Source: Curtobacterium sp. MCSS17_008 (lineage in GTDB: Bacteria; Actinomycetota; Actinomycetes; Actinomycetales; Microbacteriaceae). Taken from it: 64,000 nt of DNA. Of the stretch, positions 7,811 through 14,885 are shown one piece after another (positions within the stretch are counted from its first letter, which is position 1; each line of letters starts with the position of its first letter). Below the pieces are notes generated by a model. The model made no database searches. It worked only from the letters and a program-made list of their open reading frames with translations, and was not told where the DNA came from. A program made the position numbers and the translations under genes. The stretch is from the NCBI RefSeq assembly GCF_003234185.1, contig NZ_QKSM01000013.1:1-64000 (forward strand), given 5' to 3'.

Positions 7811-8143
7811 ATCGCGACGCTGAGCGCGGCGAGAAAGACGACACAGAGCGAAGCTGCTCACAGTTTTGACGGACCAGGAGCTGCAGAACTTCGGGGGTCG
7901 TCGACGACGTCGATCATCCCGGCAGAAACGATCGTTTGTGCGGAACCGTCTAGCGGCTAGACGTTCAGCGCAGAACCGAACGATCCCGGAGTTGGGATCC
8001 CACCCGCGTCGCTGTCCGTCGACGAAAGCGTGGCCCGTCGTACTGCGGGCATGTTCCCTTGCGTCGAAGTTCTACTTCGACACCAACGGGCCGTGAGCTC
8101 CACGGCGTCGACGCGCGTGGTCGACGTCGTGGCCGCGGCGTCC
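7811..8143. other. Gene-free unit with two short dyads
   Basis: No convincing gene lies between two hairpin repeat copies here. Two perfect short dyads are visible: GTCTAG-CGG-CTAGAC at 7948-7962 and TCGAAGT-TCT-ACTTCGA at 8064-8080. It may be a decayed cassette or a regulatory stretch. Confidence 0.4.
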
Positions 8144-8169
8144 GGTGACCGATCGCCTACCGGGTCCGC
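8136..8169 (+). repeat. Hairpin repeat copy
   Basis: GTGACCGATCGCCTAC core flanked by CCGGT (8142-8146) and ACCGG (8159-8163), which pair perfectly. Confidence 0.65.
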
Positions 8170-8224
8170 GCGGAAGTCCGGCGAGCAGCGCGATTAGACC
8201 GTGGGGTCGACCCTCGCCGGCGTC

Positions 8225-8230
8225 TAGGGT
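8225..8230 (+). promoter_or_regulatory. -10 box of a leaderless promoter
   Basis: TAGGGT ends 7 nt before the GTG start at 8238, with TCGACC near the -35 position. Transcription should begin at or next to the start codon. Confidence 0.5.
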
Positions 8231-8237
8231 TCGTGTT

Positions 8238-8483
8238 GTGTCCGCGACTCCTGAGAAGCCGAAGGTTTGGGCGATTGCAAGCTTTTACGTCGGCGGTACG
8301 GCCGCGCTGATCTTCGGTGTCGCTCGATGGGCGATGCAAAGTCCTGCGGAGCTAGCCGCGCTCTCGTCAGGTCGGGGGCTGGTTCTACCCGGATGGGCGT
8401 GGAACCTGTTGTTCGTGATGCTGGGGCTGGCGATGTGCGGCTTCGCGATCTGGGCGACGATCCGTCTCCGTCGTTTCCGGTGA
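8238..8483 (+). CDS. Small membrane protein
   Basis: An 81-aa protein from GTG 8238 (VSATPEKPKVWAIASFYVGG). It has two transmembrane helices, at about residues 9-29 and 49-73, and ends with the basic tail RLRRFR. There is no Shine-Dalgarno; the -10 box TAGGGT at 8225 indicates a leaderless message, which fixes the start. It is the only gene of its unit between two hairpin repeats. Function unknown. Confidence 0.6.
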   Translation: MSATPEKPKVWAIASFYVGGTAALIFGVARWAMQSPAELAALSSGRGLVLPGWAWNLLFVMLGLAMCGFAIWATIRLRRFR

Positions 8484-8556
8484 GGCTGAGTTCGCACTGC
8501 ACCCGGATCGCCTCCGTACGGCAAGGGGCGGACAGCCCGGGACGAACCCTCCTTGC

Positions 8557-8587
8557 GCGTCCGATAGACGGTGGCTGACTGGGACGC
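8557..8587 (+). repeat. Hairpin repeat copy
   Basis: GCGTCC (8557-8562) pairs with GGACGC (8582-8587) around CGATAGACGGTGGCTGACTG. It lies between the convergent genes at 8483 and 8592. Confidence 0.65.
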
Positions 8588-8591
8588 CTCG

Positions 8592-9413
8592 TCATTCAAG
8601 GTCGAGGCAGAACGCCATCACAGCCTGCTGCACCGGAAGAAGTCCCGATTTGAAGCCGTGCCCGACAAATGCGGGGTGTTCAAGTGCGTCGGCACTCAGC
8701 TCACGACCGCGGACGAACGGTGGACACGGGTTGAAGCGAGCCCCTGCCGGCGCAAGGTCGAGGAGAGCCGCCGTGATCCGATAGGGCTCGAGGGCCTCAG
8801 CGTGCGCACCGGGACCATCTGTGAGGATCACGTCCGCTGACTGAACGGCTGCCTCGAGATCGTCAGTCCACTCAGCCCCAGGAGTTGCGAGTTCGATCGG
8901 GCAGCTCTGGACCAGGTCGAGTTGCAGGACACGAGCAGCTTCCTGCCATGCCCGTGCGATGTTTCCGTCAGCGCCCACGAAGAGAAAGCGAGACGACGTG
9001 ATGTCTCCTCGCTGTCTCAAGGAGTAGAGGTCGGACAGCACCTCGCACGGGTGATTCTCGTCGGTCATGGCGTTCACGACCGGCATCGCGCGCGTCGCGG
9101 CCAATGCTTCGACCACGGCGAGGCCATGGTGGCGCACCACAAGGAGGTCGGCCCAGTTGTCGAGGTACTGAGCGACATCTGCAAGCGCTTCTGGCTTGTC
9201 GAGCGTCGTGTCCGGGAACACGATCGGCTCAAGCCCCATCAGCGAAGCTCCCCGCTCGAACGTGACCCTCGTGCGCAGACTCGTCGGCGGGAAGAACATC
9301 ACCGCGGCGCCCTCCGCCGTTGGTCCCCCGCCATTCCGGTACGCGTCAGCCAGGTCAAAGACCACATCAACATCAGACGAGGACAAGTCATCGAGCTTGA
9401 CGAGAGAACGCAT
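8592..9413 (-). CDS. Atypical aspartate/ornithine carbamoyltransferase family protein
   Basis: A 273-aa protein with the two-domain carbamoyltransferase layout. The carbamoyl-phosphate loop reads SLRTRVTFE (residues 45-53) where the family normally has STRTR, so one conserved residue is changed. VRHHG (93-97) and HPCEVLSDL (121-129; normally HPxQ) are recognisable. FLFVGADGNIARAWQEAA resembles the second-domain nucleotide-like fold. The protein is 30-60 aa shorter than ATCase or OTCase and has no HCLP motif. It stands alone, with no arg or pyr genes nearby. Activity on an unusual amino acceptor, or none, is possible. TATACG lies 8 nt before ATG 9413. Confidence 0.75.
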   Translation of the reverse strand: MRSLVKLDDLSSSDVDVVFDLADAYRNGGGPTAEGAAVMFFPPTSLRTRVTFERGASLMGLEPIVFPDTTLDKPEALADVAQYLDNWADLLVVRHHGLAVVEALAATRAMPVVNAMTDENHPCEVLSDLYSLRQRGDITSSRFLFVGADGNIARAWQEAARVLQLDLVQSCPIELATPGAEWTDDLEAAVQSADVILTDGPGAHAEALEPYRITAALLDLAPAGARFNPCPPFVRGRELSADALEHPAFVGHGFKSGLLPVQQAVMAFCLDLE

Positions 9414-9435
9414 CCCCCCACCGTATAAAATGCCC

Positions 9436-9462
9436 GGGACAGGATCGGTCAGCGAGACGCCG
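9436..9462 (-). repeat. Hairpin repeat copy (reverse orientation)
   Basis: The minus strand reads GGCGTCTCGCTGACCGATCC, matching the family GTCTCGATAGCCGATCGG. It lies just upstream of the carbamoyltransferase gene. Confidence 0.55.
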
Positions 9463-9473
9463 ACGAGGACAGA

Positions 9474-9689
9474 TTAGTAGCCGCGGCGGTAGAGCGTTCG
9501 GAACACAAACACCCAGACGACGAGGGCAGCCAACCCAACCCCGCCGATCCACTTCGCGGTCGTACCACCGGTGAACAGCAGCCAGAAGCACAGCGCGGTC
9601 AAGAACCCGGTGCCAGTTGCTAGTGGCACCCGGTATCTCGTTGTCCATGTCTGTGGAGTGGGGTCGTCAAGATCGTCGATATCGCTCAC
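9474..9689 (-). CDS. Small membrane protein
   Basis: A 71-aa protein from GTG 9689 (VSDIDDLDDPTPQTWTTRYR). It has two transmembrane helices separated by the short loop TGGTTAKW and ends FRTLYRRGY. TACCCT lies exactly 6 nt before the GTG, indicating a leaderless transcript; a longer upstream frame lacks a start signal. It is divergent from the gene at 9808. Function unknown. Confidence 0.6.
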   Translation of the reverse strand: MSDIDDLDDPTPQTWTTRYRVPLATGTGFLTALCFWLLFTGGTTAKWIGGVGLAALVVWVFVFRTLYRRGY

Positions 9690-9807
9690 GACGCGAGGGT
9701 ACTTCCGCCGACGACAGGCAGAGCGGCCTCGACTAACTCTTACGGCTTCACGCTTCGGCGAGATCTCTGGCTGGTCACCCGCCTCGAAGAGCGAGGAAGC
9801 TCGAGCA

Positions 9808-10125
9808 ATGCAAGCAAACATCAAATCGGTGACAGTGCACGGCCGAACTCAGGACCGTGATGCCGACCTCGATCACGTACAGCAGTTCGAAGTCGAGACG
9901 GACACGGGACACCGTTATGACGTCACCTGCGAAAACCCACCGGTCGAATCTCCCTCGGACTGGACGGTGACGAGCGCCGATGAGGGTCACCTGGTCGGCA
10001 GTGTCCGCTTGCTCGGCGCAGGCATGCGTGGCGCGACCAACTACCGTTACAAGAAAGCCGGCGCCCTCCTCGCGGACGGTAAGCAATTCGATCTGTGGAA
10101 CGCGGTGCAGTCCCTGTTGCAGTGA
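9808..10125 (+). CDS. Hypothetical protein
   Basis: A 105-aa soluble protein starting MQANIKSVTVHGRTQDRDADL. ATG 9808 follows GAGGAAGC. The sequence looks beta-rich (QFEVETDTGHRYDVTCENPP). No family recognised. It forms one unit with the divergent membrane gene at 9689, between two hairpin repeats. Confidence 0.6.
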   Translation: MQANIKSVTVHGRTQDRDADLDHVQQFEVETDTGHRYDVTCENPPVESPSDWTVTSADEGHLVGSVRLLGAGMRGATNYRYKKAGALLADGKQFDLWNAVQSLLQ

Positions 10126-10184
10126 TGCCTTCCGGCTGGTCGGCATGCAACGAGCATTTGGCCGCTTGCGGCACTGTTGAGCGT

Positions 10185-10212
10185 GTTCGATAGCCGATGG
10201 ACTACCGGACGA
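10185..10212 (+). repeat. Hairpin repeat copy
   Basis: GTTCGATAGCCGATGGACTA followed by CCGGAC. The outer GTTC/GGAC arms pair with one G-T. It lies between convergent genes and overlaps the last codons of the gene at 10202. Confidence 0.6.
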
Positions 10213-10705
10213 AACGAAGCTCGGGCTGTTGTGTGGAGCGATCCCGCCGCCGAAGGATCAGACCGGTGACACACGCCGCAGCAGCGACGATGACGAGCGA
10301 AACCAACGAAGCGACATTGGCTGTTCGTGCGGCCTCCGCAGCCCCCTCCGCGGTGACCCACTGCGTGTTGTCGAGTAGACGCGTCACTGCGTCGAGCAGG
10401 ACAGTCAGCATGACCACGATCAGCGGCAGCGCCCACGGTAGCCACACCGACCGTGGCCGCGACCACTGCAGAAGTACGCAGGCCGCTAGGCTCACCCCAG
10501 CTACGACAGCGAATGTCACAAACCAGCCCCACCCGAAGAACGCGAACACGGCTCCGACCAGCGCGTCATGCCAGGAGGCCGCATCCTCAACGCTGAGCTG
10601 GGCGGCGAGCATGCTGCTGGAGAACACGCCCGCCAGCCACACCAGGCCTAGCGCGAGTCCTAGCGGTGCTGACCGTCGGGCACTCACTCTCGCCTCTACA
10701 GTCAT
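10202..10705 (-). CDS. Membrane protein
   Basis: A 167-aa protein with four predicted helices (near residues 14-36, 50-80, 90-110 and 128-150) and a basic tail ILRRRDRSTQQPELRFVR. The start is ATG 10705, 12 bp after the stop of the TlpA-like gene, so both are probably transcribed together. No family recognised. Confidence 0.65.
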   Translation of the reverse strand: MTVEARVSARRSAPLGLALGLVWLAGVFSSSMLAAQLSVEDAASWHDALVGAVFAFFGWGWFVTFAVVAGVSLAACVLLQWSRPRSVWLPWALPLIVVMLTVLLDAVTRLLDNTQWVTAEGAAEAARTANVASLVSLVIVAAAACVTGLILRRRDRSTQQPELRFVR

Positions 10706-10717
10706 GGCGTCGTGGGG

Positions 10718-11305
10718 TCAGCGCTTGCTGGCGTCGTCGATGAGCGTTTCGAGAACGCTCTTGTTCGCTACACCCAGGATGCGGGCGGTGACGTGACCGG
10801 CCTTATCGAGCACAACCGTCGATGGCGTTGCGTTTGGCGCGGCCGAGCCGGAGAACGCGAGCTGCACCGCCGAGTCTTTCGCGTCGAGGATGTTCGTGTA
10901 CGGGACCTTGAAGCTGCGGATGAAGGACTCGGCGGTGCCTGCCTCATCGCGGACGTTCACGCCGATGAAGGTGGCCTCGTCGCTCTTGCTGGCGCTGATG
11001 CTGTTGAGGTCTGCGGCTTCGACCCGGCACGGTCCGCACAGCGCGAACCAAAAGTTGAGTACGAGCACTTTGCCCCGGTAGTCCCGAGCAGAGACGGTCT
11101 TGCCGTCTGTCGTTGTCGCCGTGAAGTTCACTGCCGGAGCGGCGTCCTTCGCATCGAACTCGGTGACCGCACCGTCTCCGGAGATGTAGTTCTTCGTGTC
11201 TCCATCGCGGTACTGACGGGACAGTGCGTCGTTACTCGTACACCCCGTCACCGACAGCATCGCCACCAGGACTACCGCGGCAGTCGCCGCCCCCCGAAAC
11301 CTCAC
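10718..11305 (-). CDS. TlpA/ResA-like thioredoxin-fold lipoprotein
   Basis: A 195-aa exported protein. The signal peptide ends with lipobox VTGC (cysteine at 22). The thioredoxin fold spans about residues 55-190: GKVLVLNFWFALCGPCRVEA carries the CGPC redox pair and STVVLDKAGHV includes the strand before the usual cis-Pro region. The residue before the first cysteine is Leu rather than the common Trp, which may alter redox potential. Likely role: extracytoplasmic thiol reduction, substrate unknown. The start is GTG 11305, 6 nt after TAGGCT (leaderless). Confidence 0.8.
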   Translation of the reverse strand: MRFRGAATAAVVLVAMLSVTGCTSNDALSRQYRDGDTKNYISGDGAVTEFDAKDAAPAVNFTATTTDGKTVSARDYRGKVLVLNFWFALCGPCRVEAADLNSISASKSDEATFIGVNVRDEAGTAESFIRSFKVPYTNILDAKDSAVQLAFSGSAAPNATPSTVVLDKAGHVTARILGVANKSVLETLIDDASKR

Positions 11306-11330
11306 GAGGGAAGCCTACGCGTGACGGTTC

Positions 11331-11362
11331 GCGCGTCCGATAGCCGATCGGCCACCGGGCGG
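11331..11362 (+). repeat. Hairpin repeat copy
   Basis: The most consensus-like core: TCCGATAGCCGATCGGCCAC. It lies in the divergent promoter region between the TlpA-like and GNAT genes, so it is not a simple terminator. Confidence 0.65.
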
Positions 11363-11394
11363 CTCGTCGCTTCGTGAGCGATGACCCTCGTCAA

Positions 11395-11400
11395 TAGGCT
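11395..11400 (+). promoter_or_regulatory. -10 box of a leaderless promoter
   Basis: TAGGCT ends 6 nt before the GTG start of the acetyltransferase gene at 11407. Confidence 0.5.
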
Positions 11401-11406
11401 CGTCGG

Positions 11407-11847
11407 GTGAAGGTGCGCTCGCTCAATGCTGACGATTCCCCCGCTCTCGTTCCCCTCCTTGACCAGCTTGGCTACCCATCCTCGGAACAGGCAATCCGTG
11501 ATCGGCTCGAGTTCCTCCTATCCGACAGCACGGTCGGCTGCTGGGTCGCCGAAGACGACGCGGGGCTTGCGGGTCTGCTCACCGGCCAGCTCAGCCGCAG
11601 CATCGAGACCGATGGGCCAGCAGCACGCCTGACAGCACTCGTCGTCGACAGCCGCGCGCGCGGGCAAGGGACGGCACGCTTACTCACGGCCGCGTTTGAG
11701 GACTGGGCGCGAAACAACGGCGCCGCCAAGGCCGGCCTGAGTTCGAACACGAGCCGGTTAGACGCTCATGCTGCGTATCGGAAGCTTGGCTGGACCAGCA
11801 CGGCGCTGGGCTTCACGAAGGAGCTCTCCAAGCCGGACGCGCGCTGA
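11407..11847 (+). CDS. GNAT family N-acetyltransferase
   Basis: A 146-aa GNAT fold protein from GTG 11407. The acetyl-CoA binding motif A is clear: LTALVVDSRARGQGTARLL (V-x-x-x-x-R-x-x-G-x-[GA]) at about residues 75-93, followed by helix ...AFEDWARNNGA and the C-terminal AYRKLGWTST. It transfers an acetyl group from acetyl-CoA to an unknown amine. No Shine-Dalgarno; leaderless promoter. It is a single-gene unit between hairpin repeats. Confidence 0.85.
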   Translation: MKVRSLNADDSPALVPLLDQLGYPSSEQAIRDRLEFLLSDSTVGCWVAEDDAGLAGLLTGQLSRSIETDGPAARLTALVVDSRARGQGTARLLTAAFEDWARNNGAAKAGLSSNTSRLDAHAAYRKLGWTSTALGFTKELSKPDAR

Positions 11848-11888
11848 GCGCGTCCCACTTGCTGAGCAGCATGATGAAGCGGTCGATG

Positions 11889-11918
11889 ACGTCCGTTAGC
11901 CGATCGCCTAAGGGACGC
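11889..11918 (+). repeat. Hairpin repeat copy
   Basis: CGTCC (11890-11894) pairs with GGACG (11913-11917) around GTTAGCCGATCGCCTAAG. It lies between the convergent genes at 11847 and 11921. Confidence 0.7.
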
Positions 11919-11920
11919 GG

Positions 11921-12172
11921 CTAGTCGTACTCCCCGATGGAGTGTCGGAGGCGATCGATCTGCGCTTCGACGGCCTCGTAGCACTCCTGGTCGGTCGGGG
12001 TGCGCCCGAGATCACGTCCGAGGTCGTTGCGGAACCTGTCGGTCATGTGCCGCATGAGTGAGCCAGCGGCGCAGGGGTGGTCGACTGCGCCAAGGAATGC
12101 GGCTGCGAGGTTGGCGAGGACGCCGATCATGATGCGACGGTCGGCGACGGTGACGAGCTCGGGATGGTCCAT
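11921..12172 (-). CDS. Hypothetical protein
   Basis: An 83-aa soluble, helical protein starting MDHPELVTVADRRIMIGVLA. ATG 12172 lies 7 nt after TAGGCA, consistent with a leaderless message. A longer frame upstream would run through a hairpin repeat and is rejected. No family recognised. Confidence 0.55.
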   Translation of the reverse strand: MDHPELVTVADRRIMIGVLANLAAAFLGAVDHPCAAGSLMRHMTDRFRNDLGRDLGRTPTDQECYEAVEAQIDRLRHSIGEYD

Positions 12173-12216
12173 GACAGCGTGCCTACTCCGTTCCGGCGAT
12201 ACGGGAAGAGCTCGAC

Positions 12217-12246
12217 TCTCGTTCGGTAGCCGATCGACCGCCGAGA
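12217..12246 (+). repeat. Hairpin repeat copy
   Basis: TCTCG (12217-12221) pairs with CGAGA (12242-12246) around TTCGGTAGCCGATCGACCGC. It lies between two tandem minus-strand genes. Confidence 0.7.
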
Positions 12247-12252
12247 CGTCTG

Positions 12253-12507
12253 TCATTTATCGTCGCGGGAACCACCGTCAGCGCGGCTCAGCATGCGGAA
12301 ACGATGCCAGCACACGAACGCACCTCCGAAGAGCAGGACCGCGACCAAGATGAGAAAGCCCAGGGCGGAGTTGCCGTCTGCTGCGCCGCTGCTGGCGCGC
12401 GTCACGCCGATGACTATGAGCGCGATCCCGACCACCGGACAGAGCACGGTTGCTACCGCTGCCTGAACGCGCAGGACCTGCCTCGTCGCCTTCTCACCAC
12501 GGCCCAT
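12253..12507 (-). CDS. Small membrane protein
   Basis: An 84-aa protein, MGRGEKATRQVLRVQAAVAT..., with two transmembrane helices (about 14-36 and 49-67) and a charged tail. ATG 12507 lies 6 nt after TAATGT (leaderless). Function unknown. It is a single-gene unit between hairpin repeats. Confidence 0.6.
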   Translation of the reverse strand: MGRGEKATRQVLRVQAAVATVLCPVVGIALIVIGVTRASSGAADGNSALGFLILVAVLLFGGAFVCWHRFRMLSRADGGSRDDK

Positions 12508-12524
12508 AGCTGGACATTAGTCCT

Positions 12525-12552
12525 GTCTCGATAGCCGATCGGCTTTTGAGAC
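12525..12552 (+). repeat. Hairpin repeat copy
   Basis: Perfect outer arms GTCTC and GAGAC around GATAGCCGATCGGCTTTT. It lies in a divergent promoter region. Confidence 0.7.
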
Positions 12553-12586
12553 GGTGCGAGCGGCGCTGGCGCTGATAGAAAGGCGC

Positions 12587-12757
12587 ATGCATATCCGACC
12601 CGCGACACTCACGCTTCTGGTCGTTCTCGCGGCTTGCGGAGTTGGCCTCTTCGTACTGCCCCCGGGAGTGCCGACGAAGATACTTGGGGCAGTACTCATC
12701 GTCGTGGCGTTCGCGGTGCTGATCGTCTCCGGGCGAGCTGGCCGGTCGGACCGCTGA
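12587..12757 (+). CDS. Small membrane protein
   Basis: A 56-aa protein, MHIRPATLTLLVVLAACGVG..., with two helices joined by LPPGVPTK and a basic end. TAGAAA ends 5 nt before ATG 12587, so a leaderless transcript is likely. Function unknown. Confidence 0.5.
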   Translation: MHIRPATLTLLVVLAACGVGLFVLPPGVPTKILGAVLIVVAFAVLIVSGRAGRSDR

Positions 12758-12782
12758 CCGCGGGCAGTTGATTTATCGTCTG

Positions 12783-12806
12783 CCCGCTGACCGATCGGCC
12801 ACTGCA
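12783..12806 (+). repeat. Hairpin repeat copy
   Basis: CCGCTGACCGATCGGCCACT matches the core; the arms are short (TGC/GCA). It lies between two plus-strand genes. Confidence 0.55.
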
Positions 12807-12832
12807 CAGGTGCCGTCTCGGTGATCCGGTCG

Positions 12833-12838
12833 TAGTCT
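12833..12838 (+). promoter_or_regulatory. -10 box of a leaderless promoter
   Basis: TAGTCT ends 6 nt before the ATG of the HAD gene at 12845. Confidence 0.5.
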
Positions 12839-12844
12839 GTCGCC

Positions 12845-13564
12845 ATGCGTGGCGGCGTGAGAGTCGTGTTCTGGGACTTCGATGGAACCCTTGCATTCCG
12901 AGACGGGCTCTGGTCGTCCGCGCTGGCGAGTGCCCTGATCTCGGTCGCGCCCGGCCTTTCACCGACCGCTGAAAACTTCAGGGTTTCTCTAACCGATGGT
13001 TTCCCCTGGCACGAGCCCGAGACGGTCCGTGCGGTCGAGTCAGCGTCCGAGTGGTGGGATGCGCTGCAACCCCTGTTCCGCAGCGCGTACGCAAATGCCG
13101 GTGTTCACCCCGGTACCGCCGACGAGGCCATCGCCCAGATTCCAGGAGAGTTCTACAGGCCGAGCGCTTGGACGTTGGCGGGCGATGCAGTGACGGCGCT
13201 GCGGTCGACCGAGCAGGCAGGCTACCGAAACGTGATCCTCAGCAACCACGCACCAGAGCTCCCCGTACTTGTCACTGCGCTCGGGTTGGGGCCAATGGTT
13301 GACACGACCGTGACAAGTGCGTTGGTTGGGGCTGAGAAACCCAATCCGCGCATCTTCCGCCACGCGCTCCAGCTCACCGGGGCAGGTGAAGACGTGTGGA
13401 TGGTCGGAGACAACCCGGTTGCGGACATCGATGGCGCTCGAGCAGTCGGCATCCGCGCGATCTACGTCGGTGACGGCCGCACCCTCACCGATTCTGCTGC
13501 GGAGATCATTGCCGCGGGTCGTGACTCACATCCGCAGGCACCCGCATCCGAGCCGTCTCAGTAA
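12845..13564 (+). CDS. HAD-superfamily hydrolase
   Basis: A 239-aa phosphatase-like protein with all four HAD motifs: DFDGTLAF (motif I, nucleophile Asp11), ILSNHAPE (motif II), GAEKPNPRIF (motif III Lys) and MVGDNPVADIDGA (motif IV). A helical cap lies between motifs I and II. It resembles small-molecule phosphatases such as phosphoglycolate or FMN phosphatases; the substrate is unknown. It ends just before a reverse-oriented hairpin repeat and is the last cassette-like unit before the integrase. Confidence 0.85.
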   Translation: MRGGVRVVFWDFDGTLAFRDGLWSSALASALISVAPGLSPTAENFRVSLTDGFPWHEPETVRAVESASEWWDALQPLFRSAYANAGVHPGTADEAIAQIPGEFYRPSAWTLAGDAVTALRSTEQAGYRNVILSNHAPELPVLVTALGLGPMVDTTVTSALVGAEKPNPRIFRHALQLTGAGEDVWMVGDNPVADIDGARAVGIRAIYVGDGRTLTDSAAEIIAAGRDSHPQAPASEPSQ

Positions 13565-13587
13565 CCGGTCGTTCAGCGAGACGGAGC
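13561..13587 (-). repeat. Hairpin repeat copy (reverse orientation)
   Basis: The minus strand reads TCCGTCTCGCTGAACGACCG, a diverged copy of the family. It overlaps the HAD stop codon and is the last copy seen. Confidence 0.5.
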
Positions 13588-13740
13588 GTCGCGTGTCTTC
13601 GCCCGCGCACCTTCAGGGCTCCGAGCGTCTCAGATAGCTGGTCCGAAACTGATTCCGGCAAGGTGCCCTATGCGAGACGGTGTCAGGCGAGGGCACTCGA
13701 GCTTCAGGAAAGAGGAGGGCCTGCCCGTGGCCGCAGTCGC

Positions 13741-13788
13741 GACCAGGACCACGGCCAGGACCAGGACCAGGACCAGGACCAGGACCAG
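13741..13788 (+). repeat. Hexanucleotide microsatellite (GACCAG)8
   Basis: Eight tandem GACCAG units, two of them imperfect, end 2 bp before the integrase stop codon. It marks the boundary between the cassette region and the integrase-bearing element. Confidence 0.85.
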
Positions 13789-13790
13789 TG

Positions 13791-14882
13791 CTATAGCTGC
13801 TCCTCTCGTTGCCGACTCAGCGCAGAGGTGACGTTGTCGAGGTCGTCGGGGAACAGCGCAGCGTAAGTGTCAAGAGTCACCTTCGCCGACTTGTGACCCA
13901 GCATGCGTTGGATTACCTTGACGTTGGCGCCAGCGCTGATCGCGAGCGACGCCGCGGTGTGGCGTAGATCGTGCGGTGTGACTCGACGGAAGCCTGCATC
14001 GGCCGCCATGGCCCGCTGCACCGCCTGTGCGAACCAGCCCTGGCGGGAATGTCCGGGGCGGAGGAAGCCTCCGGCCGGTGACGACCAGAGGCGATCGTCG
14101 GGGTGCTTGTTTCGACAGACCGCGGCGACAGCTGAGTCGAGGAAGTCGGGAAACGCGACGGAGCGTCGTTCATGCGACTTCACACTGCCCAGGACGTGCT
14201 GGCCGTTCACCTCCGTCACTCCCTCCCGGATAGTGAGACGCCGCCGATCGAGGTCGACATGGCGAACCCGTAAGGCCGTCGCTTCGCCCCATCGCAGGCC
14301 GGTGTAGGCGAGTATCCGAACAAGATCGCCGTACCTGGCTTCAGAGGCCAGCACCTCGACCTGCCGATGAGTTAGGAACACCTCGTCAGGAATCGGCTTC
14401 TTCTTCACTGCGAGTCCGCGCGCAGGGTTCTTCACCACGCGGTTTTCTTCGACAGCTTCGTCGAAGATGCCAGCGAGCAGGTCGCGGGCCCTCGCAACAG
14501 AGGTGTGCGAGAGCGAACCCCCGAGTTCGTTCAGCCATGCTTGGACGTCTCGCTTGGTGACTCGTCCCACGGCATACCCGCCCCACTTTGGTTCGACGTG
14601 CACGCGCCAGCAGCTCTCCACGGAGTGAAAGCTGCTCTGAGTGAGCTTAAACCGGTGCATTTCGAGCCAGCTCGTTCCGAGCTCACCGATGGTCGCTCGC
14701 GCATCCGTCGGGTCGACGTATGAGCCGCGTAACTTCGATACCTCCACGGTGTTCAGATAGTTGAGGGCTTCTGTCTTGCGGCGGAAGCCGCGGTCGTGAC
14801 CGCGCGTCCCATCAGGCTTCGTATACCAAACCTCGTAGAGCTTGCCTCGGGTCTTCGTCTCGTACGACTTGACTGTTCCCAT
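13791..14882 (-). CDS. int: Tyrosine site-specific integrase
   Basis: A 363-aa phage/ICE-type integrase. An N-terminal arm-binding domain (KSYETKTRGKLYEVWYTKPD) is followed by a SAM-like core-binding domain (about 65-155) and a catalytic domain. The catalytic set is complete: Arg197 (TGLRWGEA), His304 and Arg307 (PHDLRHTA), His330 (MLGHKSA) and Tyr340 (TLDTYAAL). It should integrate and excise the element at an att site. The excisionase gene lies 3 bp upstream. The target site was not found: no copy of the tRNA-Ser 3' end lies near it. Confidence 0.92.
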   Translation of the reverse strand: MGTVKSYETKTRGKLYEVWYTKPDGTRGHDRGFRRKTEALNYLNTVEVSKLRGSYVDPTDARATIGELGTSWLEMHRFKLTQSSFHSVESCWRVHVEPKWGGYAVGRVTKRDVQAWLNELGGSLSHTSVARARDLLAGIFDEAVEENRVVKNPARGLAVKKKPIPDEVFLTHRQVEVLASEARYGDLVRILAYTGLRWGEATALRVRHVDLDRRRLTIREGVTEVNGQHVLGSVKSHERRSVAFPDFLDSAVAAVCRNKHPDDRLWSSPAGGFLRPGHSRQGWFAQAVQRAMAADAGFRRVTPHDLRHTAASLAISAGANVKVIQRMLGHKSAKVTLDTYAALFPDDLDNVTSALSRQREEQL

Positions 14883-14885
14883 GGC

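Noticed and set aside
7784-13587. Hairpin repeats as classical integron attC sites
   Set aside because: The core lacks the GTTRRRY and RYYYAAC boxes, genes lie in both orientations with own promoters, and the nearby integrase is not of the IntI type. Kept only as an analogy.
7784-13587. Hairpin repeats as ordinary transcription terminators
   Set aside because: Copies at 11331 and 12525 lie in divergent promoter regions and the copy at 8136 lies just upstream of a start; there is no U-tract.
13560-13800. Duplicate of the tRNA-Ser 3' end as attL/attR
   Set aside because: No stretch resembling GGTGGGATTTGAACCC was found near the integrase.
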